Part shown: positions 43,901 through 55,900 of the stretch, piece by piece
How the letters are laid out: every line of letters begins with the position of its first letter
Numbering within the stretch: position 1 is the first letter of the stretch
NCBI RefSeq assembly: GCF_029931775.1
Contig: NC_079312.1
Span: 123,006,872 to 123,070,871 of the forward strand
DNA length: 64,000 nt
Origin: Euleptes europaea
Taxonomy: Eukaryota > Chordata > Lepidosauria > Squamata > Sphaerodactylidae
Direction of reading: 5' to 3'
Translations under genes and position numbers: made by a program
Notes under the pieces: model-generated
Told to the model about the DNA's origin: nothing
What the model saw: only the letters and a program-made list of their open reading frames with translations
Database searches by the model: none

Positions 43901-46900
43901 GGAAGGACTTAAGGGGGCCAGGCCCAGCAGCAGCAACTGGGTGACTTGCTACCATGCACTTGCATGACTATCATTCAATATCAGCCACCCAACAAAAGCC
44001 AGTGGTGTAGTGGTTAGAGTTTCTAACTAGGATCTGGGAGACTCAGGTTAAAATCCTCACTCTGCTGTGGAAACTCTCTGAGTGACCTTGGGCCAGTCAC
44101 ATACTCTCAGCCTAACCAACCTCACACGGTTGCTATGGGGATAAAATGGAGGAGGAGGAGAAGAGTTGGTTTTTATAAGCCAACTTTATCTCCCTTTGAA
44201 GGAGAATCAAACCGGTTTACAATCACCTTCGCTTCCCCTCCCCACAACAGACACCTTGTGAGGTAGGTGGGGCTGAGAGAGCTCTAAGAGAACTGCGACT
44301 AGCCCAAGGTCACCCAGCTGGCTTCATGTGTAGGAGCTGGGAAACCAAGCCGGCTCACCAGATTAGAATCTGCCGCTCATGTGGAGGAGTGGAGAATCAA
44401 ACCCGGTTCTCCAGATTCGAGTCCTCCATTCTTAACCACTACACCACACTGGATGTTAGATGCTTTGATTATGCATTGTGGTGAAAGGTGGGGTATAAAT
44501 GAAGTAAATATCAATAAAGCCAAAGCTGGGTGGGGGGCAGATAAAAGTTAGGTTGGTGGGTAGGAAGAAGAGAAAGAAGTAGGAAAAGGTGAAACTATGG
44601 GAGTTACTAAGAGGAAGGAACCCTGACCCTGGCAAGTATTTGGATGGGAGTCCTCCAAGGAATACCAGAATCGTGATATGGAGGCAGTCAATGGCAAACC
44701 ACCTCCAAACATCTCTTGCCTTGAAAACCCTACTGGGTCGCCATAAGTCAGCTGTGACTTCATGGCAAAAAAAAAAAAAAAAAAGAGGAGGAGGAGGAAG
44801 GAAAGAGGAAATAAGGTTGTGGGGTGGATACAGGGAAAGTGAGATGCTTTCAAGTCCTTGCATGTTGCCTACCCTGCAACTGGGCCTGGTGGCTGCCACT
44901 ACACAACTGGGCCATAGTTTTCCCAGGTGGAGGCTGCCAGGGGGAGAAGGAGGGAAGGCTAAACACAGGGGACAGATAAGGGTGGGATGGGTGAGAAGGA
45001 AGCAAGAAAGGGGGGAAAGGGTATGGGGCTTTCAGGGAAAGGAAAGGGAATATAGTGGGGTGGGGAAAATGAGATGACCCCCACAAGTCCTTGCAGGTCC
45101 CCTACCTGTTTTCTTCTAAATTCTAACCAAAGTGTATTTAATGTACAGTTTATAGCCACTGGTTCTTGCACCTACAGCTGCTTTTACCTTGAATTGTGAC
45201 TGTTTTTTGAATTAATTCCTCTAAATCTGTAGAGTATCCGTGTGTCTTCACTAGAGTTCCTTTTTTCATAAAGAGTCAAAGCTCTTCTGACCCTTGTAAC
45301 ATGAGTTGATATTCCCTTCCATGAGCCAAATTCTTTTTATCTGTATAAGCTTGAATTTATCCTTCTTGTTTACATGATGAAAACTGGATGCAGTTTTCAA
45401 GCTGTGGCCTCCATAGTACATTATGGAAGACTTTAAGTAAGTTCTGTCCATTGGTAAAAGATACTTCTACGTCTATGAAGTGCCATTTGAAATCTCTGGA
45501 CTTAGAATACATTTAAATAGATATAAACCTAACACTTCCAGTGAAATTCAGAATTTACTCTCAGGAGGGAGATTCAACACTTCTCTAGAGGTGCGAAGGG
45601 CTGGAAAAAAGTTTTGTCCCCATTTTGTCTGAGGACCTTTTCTCAGTTTTTCTAATGGAAATTATAGGGAGCACTGAAAACTCCTTTTTTTAACCTTTTG
45701 GAATGACTGAAATGCCTCCCCTACCAAAACCCTTTCAATTGAATTAAAAAGGTAAAGGTCCCTTGTGCAAGCACCGGGTCATTCCTGACCTATGGGGTGA
45801 TGTCACATCCTGACATTTACAAGGCAGACTTTGGTTACGGGGTGGTTTGCCAGTGCTTTCCCCAGTCATCTTCCCTTTACCCCCAGCAATCTGGGTACTC
45901 ATTTTACCGACCTTGGAAGGATGGAAGGCTGAGTCAACCTTGAGCCGGCTACCTGAAACTGACTTCTGTCGGGATCGAACTCTGGTCGTGAGCAGAGCTT
46001 GGACTGCAGTACTGCAGCTTACCACTCTGCGCCATGGGGCTCTTTTTTCAATTGAATTACACCCCCCCTTTTTACTGACAGCACTTTGCCTTAAGTGTCT
46101 ATTGAAAAGCACATTTATTCCTTATTTCCATTAAGCAATCAAGTTTGGATTTAAAAATACTGCTTGATGAATGCTAAGTAAAAGGCACTGCTGAGCATTC
46201 CTGACAGCCTGCAGTGAAGCAGCACTGGCACATTCTGTTGGTTGAGGAGGGTATCCTTGAACAAGTCTTCAACAGGCAGGACTGTGCTGAAGTCCTTCGG
46301 TGTTCAGTGGGCCATGGATCCCTGGTATGTGCCCCTGCCTACTCTGCAGAAGGTGGACATTTTGAGATCTCTTGCTGTTTTCCCTGTACACAATTATCTT
46401 ATTTTTTTGTTTTTTGCCTGCAAGAGAAAAAGAAAACAAGAGGACCAAAAGGTCAGAAACTCTTTTTACAGTGGCTCAGCTTATCTCCACAGCTTAACCC
46501 AAAACCATTATCTTTGCCACTGTGTTCCTTTTCCTTTTTGGAGATACCTGTAGTTAAAGCCAGGTGGCCAGCAGGAGCTATTTTGCTGACTGGTAGATTT
46601 GCCCCTGACTGCTTCGAGGCTAGGGGGACAAACGGCTATCACTTCTGCCCTTGCTAAAAATGGAAGCTTTTACCTACACTATACTTCTGGCTTCAAGGAA
46701 TATTTAGCAGTTTGACAGGGGTCAAATAATTGTCCAGCCTGCCCATGGTATCTTGGAGTATATTTCAGCAATTCACAGTACAATGCTAGACAGAGTTATT
46801 CCAGTCGAAACCCATTCTTTTCAGTGGGCTAAGGCTGGAGTATCTCTACACTGGATTACACTGTCTGTATTTCAGAACACAGGTTAGCATGAAGTAGTGT

Positions 46901-49900
46901 CTGCATTATTATTCATAGAATGCAAGACATTTTGGCTGTTGCCTAGACCATGATATAAATTCTGGAAGGATTTCTCATTGGATGGTCTCAGATGACAGCC
47001 CAGGGGACCAGCAGAAAAGAGCATTCTTGTCTACTTGAGCAGTTGGGTTGATTTCTGTGAAATAGATGGCATGTGTGTAAATCATGCCTGTTGAGCAAGA
47101 ATGACACGCAAAGCTTCTTGGCAAAAAAATAGACTAGACTCTTAAACTGATTTGCTTGGGTTAAAGAACTTTCCTTCCCAATGAACGGCATATTTTTCAG
47201 CTGGCAGGAAAATTTGGGAAACAATGGAGAACCACCTTGCTGTATAAACTTCTCTGCAAATTGAAAAGTGGGCCTGTCAAAGATGCTTCTGTGTATGCTG
47301 AGCATGGGTTTTGAGACAGTGAATGAGGGGTGATGGGGACTGGGGCTTTTCACAGTATATGAACATGAAATAAAGTCTCAGATGTGTTGTCTGTGTTTGC
47401 TTAACAGCTTGCTAAGTGTGGAGCATGCCAATTACATTAGGTGCTGTGGAACACAGGCAGGAGGCTGCTGCATGTCATCTTGATTGTGGGCTTCCTAGAG
47501 GCACCTGGTTGGCCACTGTGTGAACAGACTGCTGGACTTGAGGGGCCTTGGTCTGATCCAGCATGGCTTTTCTTATGTTCTTATGAGTACAGAGGCATTC
47601 CTGATGCAGCATTACTGTAGGGGGAAAGAGTAACCACAGAGACTGTGAAACTCTGCCAGCGTCCATAGGACTTTTGCAAGGGGAAAGTTTGGGTGATACT
47701 GTAGGTTTCAGCGCCCTGCAGGAAACCTCGCTGTGCCCTCTTCCTCACAGTTGCCTCCCTCCTTCTTGGCTTCTGACCAGCCTGTGCAGCTTTGCAGAAG
47801 ACCATCTTCACGCGGATGTTGCAGAAGGCAGAGCTGGTATCTCCAGAACCTTGCTCTATTTTCAAAATGTTTCTGATGATTAGCCTTGATGACTATCAAG
47901 ATGTGATGCAACACAAACCAAGAGAAAGAGGAAAAATACTTTGCTGTACATGTACAACAGGGACCAAGTGTGGTTAAAACAAAAAATGCCCTCACAGAAA
48001 ATTCATGCAAAGCAAACTGACCAGACAGCCAGGCACCTTGTTCCTGTTCCCAAAGTGAGAGATCAGTAAGTCCTGAATTACCACTGTGGCTCTGGTAAAG
48101 CATCTGCTTGGCATGCAGAAGGTCCCAGGTTCAATCCCCAGCATCTCCAATAAAGGGACTAGGTACGTACGTGATGTGAAAGACCTCTGCTTGAGACCCT
48201 GGAGACCCACTGCTGGTCAGAGTAGACAATACTGACTTTGATGGACCGAAGGTCTGATTCAGTATAAGGCAGCTTCATGTGTTCAAAAGATCCAAGGCAA
48301 CTTATCAGTTCTCATCAGGAGAGAAGCTAGTTTTAATGGTATAAGCTAGAGCTAGTTTTTACAGTATGATATGCTATCACTAATTTTCCTTGCCTCTGAA
48401 ATGCTATACCTTTGCTCTGCACATCCTTCTCTCCCGGTTAAGCAGAGGCAATCCTCTGCGCAAGAACTTGCTTCTTCTGGCCTTAGGTACTTCCACTTGC
48501 ACTAGACCCATGTCTTGAGCAGTGCCAAAGTGCCTAGCTCGCAAGGAACACACCCTGCATTGGAGGAGCGCCTCTATGCTGTCCAGAGAGAAGCACACAC
48601 AAGCAGAGGTATAGGTTCTTGAATGTAGTAGGCCATATTGGACTACTGCATTTGAACACATTAAGGGCAGGCTTTGGATTCAATTTCAGGAATTGTTGAT
48701 TAGTTGGGGGAGCAAGGGTCAAAGCTATGTTTGCTGCTGTTCAGCAGCGTGAGAAGGAAGAGAGATTAATAATACCCATTCATAGTTGTTTATGGCTGCT
48801 TGTTTAAAATAAATGAAGGTAAAGGCTGTTGCTTTCTCTTCCCGTTTTTTAAAGCCTGTGGTTCTATCAGTTGTGTTACTAAATGTCTCAGATGAGTAGT
48901 AAAGTTTTATTTGGCCAGAAGTTGAACTAAGGGTAAAGTCTAAGATACTCAGGGAGTTTAATATTGTCCGGTGTTCAGACCTCCCGCAATTATCTCTGAG
49001 GAGAGGCCTCCAGGCCATTCCAAAGGAGCTGTCCTGGGAGGACTGCAGAACCCCAACCTGATGCTGCAGAAGCAGCTTCCCAGCTTGCCATGATGCCCAG
49101 AGATGCTGGGCCAGGGGCTGGCCAGCCAGCAGCCAACCCCCCAAGTGCCAGCAACAGACGCACGAGGCAACAAGGGTGGCAGAGGAGCAGCAGAACCCAC
49201 CACAAGTGATGGCCCGTTCTTCAGCTGTTATGGGAGCCAGGAAGGCTTCTTTATGAGGGTGGGACAGGGAAAAGGCTACAGTGACCTCCTTAGGCCAGCA
49301 GGGAGCAAAAGAGAAGCCTTATAAGGCTTCTGAAGGAGATGGGGCAAGGGAAATAGGAAACCAGGCAGGCAGCTGCCCATTGGGCCTAGGACCTGCCACT
49401 CCCATAGGATAAAGGGGGTGGGTAAGGCCAGAGTTGTCCCAACCCCAGGCAGGCTTTTAAAAGGTGCACCCTGGAAGAGCCGGGGAGGAAAAGACAAACT
49501 TCACCTCAGGCAACCAGGGAGAGGGAAGAGAGTGCAGTAACCCTCCCCCGTCTTGCTGTCATCTGGGGTTCTTCCCCCTGGACAAGCTGCACTAAAGGAA
49601 CCGTGGAGGAGGAGACAGTCTCGGACTCCTGTCCAATGCCAGAGTCTGACTAGTTGGCTGGTTCTTTCTGCCTTATAGTGAATTTATATAGGGAAGTTCC
49701 TGCTTTAAAACTGTTATACTGTGGGATCTCGAAAACATGACTTAATTACAGAAAACTATCATATAAAAACTGTAGTTGTCACATACCCCATAAGTATCTT
49801 TGTCAGAGATGCAAACTAAATTAAACCAAATGGACCAAACAAACAAACATACACTTGTGGAGAGATGTTTATAATCCAGTTATAAACTGTTTTACTGTGC

Positions 49901-52900
49901 TCCACTGCTGACTTTGCTCCAAAGCTACATTTCTGTAAGCTTATTTTCACTGAAATGTGTTTAATACATTCAAGTGGTTCTTCCAAAGCTACAGAGGATT
50001 GTAAATTGGCTGTTCCTTTGCTTTGGTTTTCATGGTAAGGTGAGTGAGTGACCGCGATCAGAACTTCAAGAGGATGGAGTTCTGATTCCTGTAGGTACAT
50101 AGTGATCCACAAACATCCCACGATTGTGAAATGTGGGTCAACTACTGCAGGATTATCTTGGGAGAGGGGCTTCCAATTGAATTAACTGCCTCCATCAGGG
50201 ACACCTTTTTAAAACATGTCATATCCCACTGTTAGGTAAAAAGAAAGGTTGCTTGATGCGCAGCAAGCATGCGTTGTGCTGGAAACATTAACAAAAAAAG
50301 ATAAGACAGGAAAACTACAGTGGTAGGAAATACAGCATTACTAGTGTAAAGTGGGGTTCCTCAAACTTGTTGAGACTATGGTCACTTCTGGGATTTTTTA
50401 CTCTGTGCCATTACAAAATAGTTGCCATGGGGTGGTGGTTACAAAACGTTGAGATCCCTATACTGAGAATCTTCCTATGATGGGGCTACAGCAGATATCA
50501 GATGGATGCTTTTTGCAGACCCAAATCTGAAGCCCCTCCTGCTCCATTGAGACAGAGGGAAGCCAAGACTGGTTCTTTGCTTTGAGAAAGACCCAAGTGG
50601 GCACTAGGAAACGTGCCTGCCACCATGACCCCCATGGGCAGTACTACATAGTGGATCACTGGTTAACTGTGGCATCCTAAGCATGTATATTCAGAATGCT
50701 ACTCAGATCTATTCAGTGGGTCCTACACCCAGGAAAGTGTGTGTAGGATTGTACTGCAAGTGGCTTAACTGTGAACCAGGAAATTTCCAGTTCAGATTTC
50801 ACTAGGTGACTTTATGTAAGAGGCACTGTTTTGGCCCTTCCTCTGCAACACAGAACTTATTTTCTATCAAATGCTACATAAATAGCCATGCCTCACTATT
50901 CACATGTGGAGGAAATGTTATTAGGTCCCGGGTCCCAGTCTCTTAAGGTGCTGTCTTTTCCTTTGCAGTGAATTGAGGCAGCGAATTCAACAAAAAATAG
51001 CTTTCACTTTTGGTATCAGCTCCTCTTCCATGTATTTGACCAAGCCAACCTTCTTCTCCAGAATAAACAACTCAGAAGCCAAGACAACTCATGATGAATA
51101 CTGGCACCCACATATTGACAAGGTAAGTGGGATGGTTAAAGAAAATAATTAATATCTGGTTTTCAAATCTAGTCTGCAGTGTGCCTTTTTTAAATTTTCG
51201 TGAACTGGCTCTGTAATTATTGCATTACAATAATTATTGTAATTATTGCATTCAAGTAAATCCCTGAGCTCAGTAGGGCTTGTTCCCCGTTAAGAGGGCC
51301 TAAGATTGGACTGTTACTATTCCATTTTCCAGATGGAAAAGTTAGGGTGTTGATGGCTTAAAAGGGGATTAAACCAAAGTACTTAAGGGCCAGATTGAAT
51401 ACAGCATCAATCTTCTGTTTCATATGGTTTTGTTAGGTTTTCATAATTCTTTAAGTGGGAATCTACACAGGTAAGCTCAATACGTCCTATGGATTTCAGT
51501 TACTGAATTAATGTCTGAATTTTTGTTTTGGTTAGCAGTGGTTTCCTACTGTGCTAAGACTGAGATGATTTCTATATGTACCTTTGGCGAACTGTTACAT
51601 TTTTCAGCTGGTTGGTTGTTTTGGACAGCACCTGGTTGTTTCAGGTGCTTAATAATAAACTAGAAACACAGGGAATATGCGAACTTTTATAGCTGAAGTT
51701 AATTTCAGTAACAAACAAGCAAGGCCAAAGCAGAAGCTCGAAGATAATAGATCTCTAGTTTAGCTACTGTGTTGCTTGTGCAAGGATGACATAAATGCAC
51801 TTCCAGTAAAAGATGTAAGAAATTATTGAAGTGAGTGTGTGTTTATTTAGAATATTTCTATGCTGCCTCTTCAGAGTCCTGCTCACTTTAGCTTACAATT
51901 AAAAAGCACATTATAAAACACTGGCCATTAGACATAGGCGGCATGCAATCTGTCAATAAAATATGGCAGACCATTAAAAAGCTGGTAAGATAACCCCCTA
52001 ATTAAAAGTGTGGGTAAAAAGATGTGTCAGGGGTGTTGTGAAACAGGGTAGGGGGGGAAGGTTGCAGAGAGCTTTTGTGAGGAATGGGGTCTCTCAACCT
52101 GCTTTTGTTTTGCACTTGTACACCTCCCCGTGCGTAGCTTTTGTTTTCTATCAGTTCTTTTGGTCCTGACCTTGATGTTGGTGAGGTCATATCTCAGGCT
52201 CGATCTCCTCTTCTTATGTGACTCTGTCACATGCTTACTGCTCTGTAGGTCCCAGGGGATTAAAAGTGGCCTCCAGATCTGAAACAGTTGAAGGCCACTG
52301 CTTTAGCACATGATAGGCAGTTCTAGCCCCAGAATTCTACAAACAACTGTTGTTTTTCACTGCGTGTTGTATTTTGGCTGATGTAACCACTGAACGTTAT
52401 TGTGTCATTGTCTTCTTCTTCTTTTGGAACGCCAGACAGAAAACGTCTCTCCCAGCTTTCTTGTTTTTCCCAACTTGTCTGTCTTTTGCTCCAGAAAATA
52501 AAATAATGTGGCAGTATAATCCAGTAAGCAGATGTTAATGCGTGGAGTTTGTTCCAGAATCTTAGCTTGTCATACGTCTCCTCATTTAATTTAGCTGAGG
52601 AACTGTTTTCTTCTGCTTATCCATCCCAGGTTTATCTGTAGTGGTACTTTGGCAGGGCAAATTCATAATACTTTAAAAGAAATTGTTTCTTTTTCTCTGT
52701 GGTTGCCAAAATTGTACTTTGTCATTGCACTGGAAAAGTGCTGACTTCTGGCATGTAGGGAAATGTTGTAATGCTGTTTGGGTGGCATTTGTTTTTATTA
52801 TGCTCCATAGGCAAGCAGCTTTTGGCTGAAATTAAGCTGAAATCTTTATCACATTAGCATAGTGATCACAGTTACCGTGGGGTCAAATTAAGTTATGTCC

Positions 52901-55900
52901 AAAGTCTGTCTGTGCCATCGTCACAATGATATTACTAAATCCCTTTCTGTGCTGAATGCCACAGTCCCGAGATTCTTATAATGTGAGCGAGAGCCAGCGT
53001 GGTTTAGTGGTATTGAGCATCGGACTCTTAATTTGGAGACGTGGGTTTGATTCGCTTCTCCTCCACATGAGCGACAGACTTGAATGTGGAGAACTGGGTT
53101 TGATTCCCCACTCCTACACATGAAGCCTGCTGGGTGACCTTGGGCCAGTCTCAGTTCTCTCTGAACTCTCTCAGCCCCACTCACAAGGTGTCTGTTGTGG
53201 GGAGAGGAAGGGAAGGTGGTTGTACACTGCTTTGAGACCCCTTAAAGGTAGAGAGAATCAGGATATAAAAAACCAGCTCTTCTTCTTTTTCTTCTAAGCC
53301 TGTTTGCTAAAAAGCAAATCTCTATGGCTTCAGTGGGGGCTTCAGATGCATAAAATGTGGCCTTCAGTTGGCAGGAAATATTTATATAATCTCACACATA
53401 CAATTGAAAGGGTTTTTTTTAATATAAAATAAGACCAGAATGCCCCATCAATCCAAGAGGTAGGTATATTACTGTGACCTGTGCAGGAGCAAAAATGTCT
53501 AAACTTTCAAAGGAAAGCTTTATGTTGTTTGCTTCTCTGTGAAATGATCAGTGTGTCAGAGCACTTGAAATAATAAGGTATTGTGTAAGCATAGGGTTGG
53601 ATCCACAGGAGAAAAGATACACCCTTCAGCATATTGACCATCATAGCTAGCAATCCTGTGTGAAGGTTAGATGGCAAGGGAGAGTGACTTTTTCATGGCC
53701 GCCCACTGAGCCAGTAACAAAATTGGTCATCTTTTCTACAGTTGCCCGACACAGGCTATTGGGAAAAGGAGGAAGGGGCTGTATGTATAATAGGGTGTAT
53801 CTTTTCTCCTGGGGTGTGGAATTGTTGGAGGCTCCCTCAGTTTAGTTTGCATTTGGAGTTGTGTGTTTTTATCTTGCCTGTGTCTTTGGAAAGAGCTGAA
53901 AGTGTTTGTGTGGGGGGGTATTTCTTTTCATTGGCCATTAATGCATGACCGATTTGGTCTGCTTCTCTCCCCCTAATGTAGCGGTTTTCCAGTGGTCACA
54001 CGCACGCTGTTCCCGCTCTGCGGATCAAATCTACCACGAGCCCGATTTACTTGCGTGTTTTCCAAGACCTGCCTTATCGTGAAATACAGATCACAATCGA
54101 GATAAATCCGGTTGTTTCGTCATGCGTGAGCTTCCGGATTGATATTCCATTAGTCCTTGCCGCCCAAGGCTGCATGTGTGCGTGCGTGCCAGCGTGTGCG
54201 TGTGTGTGATAATCACCTGGCCAAACGCAACCGGGAGTGATTTTTTTTTTATTATTAGTGCCTGGCCGCCCTAAAGAGGGTGTGTGTGTGTGAAATTCCC
54301 CGCCAGATGCGACCGGATAACTAGAGGGCCAAAGAGAGGAGGGGGCTCCTCCGGTAGATCAGCCACCCGCTGACACCAGGCCCCGTGTACGCCTCGTGCC
54401 GAGGCCGCGCCTCTTCCTCACAGGCTCACTCTCCTCCGTGGCTCAAAACCGCCCCTCCCCGGCAAGGAAAGCGAGCGGGCGACGCCGGTAAGTCTGACGA
54501 GACGGCCAAAGCGTCCGCTCGCCTCTCGCGGCTCCCACCGAGCCGCCGCTCAGCTGGCCGGCGGACTCAGCGTTCCCCGCTCTATCCGCGCCTGCCCTGA
54601 GCTTACGAGCCTCCTGCCGCCTCAAAAACGGAGACAGCGGAGCTGCGGGCCGGAGAGCTCTGCTTTTTGCTGCAGAGCAGGAGGGCAGGAGAAAAACTAA
54701 CGTCTTGAAGTGAGTTGCTTTGGTATACCAGCATATCATTCTGGGGGGGAGGGAGAAAAAAAGGAAGACGCCAACCACGCACAATCGCATGACTGTGGTG
54801 TAATGACGTCGGTAGCTACGGAGCACTCCCCGAATATCCCACATTATCCCATGTCCCAAACGCATGGAGCATCGGGTGGTGCACATAGTGTGGGATGGGA
54901 GACGGACGTGCGTTCACTTTTATGATCCCAGATTAAAATAGTGTGAGATGAGAGAGAGATTAACCAGTAACCCATTCGTTAATGGCCATTGTTTAAAATT
55001 CAGTTAGGGCTTATTAGTATGTTCTCAGTTTCTCTGTTCAAGCCTAATGATTTTCCTGAAACGGTGTCTTTAGAAGCAAAGATCTCTACAGTTGAATACC
55101 AAAACAAGATTTTGTATGAATCTTTCATCTATAAGAAGGAAGTTTTTAAAAATGCACTTTAGTGTAGAACTCTGAGTTTTGATCGTAAGACCTTGAATTG
55201 TGTTCATTTTGTTGAGGCTTTTGGAAATATCATATCCTCTCATCATTTAAAAGATCATATGAAACTGTGACCTATGCAGGAGCAAAAAATGATTTCTAAC
55301 CTTTCAAAGGAAAGCTTTAGGTTGTTTGCTTCTTTGTGAAATGATCAATGTGTCAGAGTACCGTACTTGAAATAATAAGGTATTGTGTAAGCATAGGGTT
55401 GGATCCACACTCAGGCCATTTATACAGGGTCGATTGTGATGCTCGCTCAAAGCTCCTTTTAAAAATCCGACCTTTAAAATGCTTATTCATGGTCCCAATT
55501 CAAAAGGAAAAAGTCAAACAAATTCCACCCCCACTCGCCATCTCCTTTTCTCCTTCATTTGCATAGCCATTAGCAATCGCCGTTTGCATAGCTAACCTGC
55601 GGCTGTGATTCTTCATGCTTCCTTGAGTGGATGCTTCACCGGGACAGAGCAAATAAAAAAGGTCGCATTAAAGGAACTCTTAAGAAATGCGAAGCAGATA
55701 TGCGCTGGCTTCACGGTGACTTCTGGAATGATGGTTCAGCGTGAAGAACTAAAAAAAAATATATGCAGGGCACTTCAGCCTGAAATGCGTTGCTAATTAC
55801 TAAGCATAAATGGCCTAAATCTTCTGCTCATATAAGACAAAATGTTCCTGCCTCCTCCCCCCCTGCTCCAGGCCACTGATCTTGCTGAAATGCTGCCATT

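Noticed and set aside
46214-46657. 147-codon + strand frame in OGFOD3 intron 6
   Set aside because: No domain or similarity, and an unremarkable intronic setting.
48082-48160. tRNA gene
   Set aside because: tRNA-like boxes are present but no cloverleaf with an intact anticodon stem; it is the head of a SINE with the family tail.
54385-54886. Open frames on both strands near a CpG island, as a possible captured gene
   Set aside because: No conserved protein motif seen; left only as a composition anomaly.
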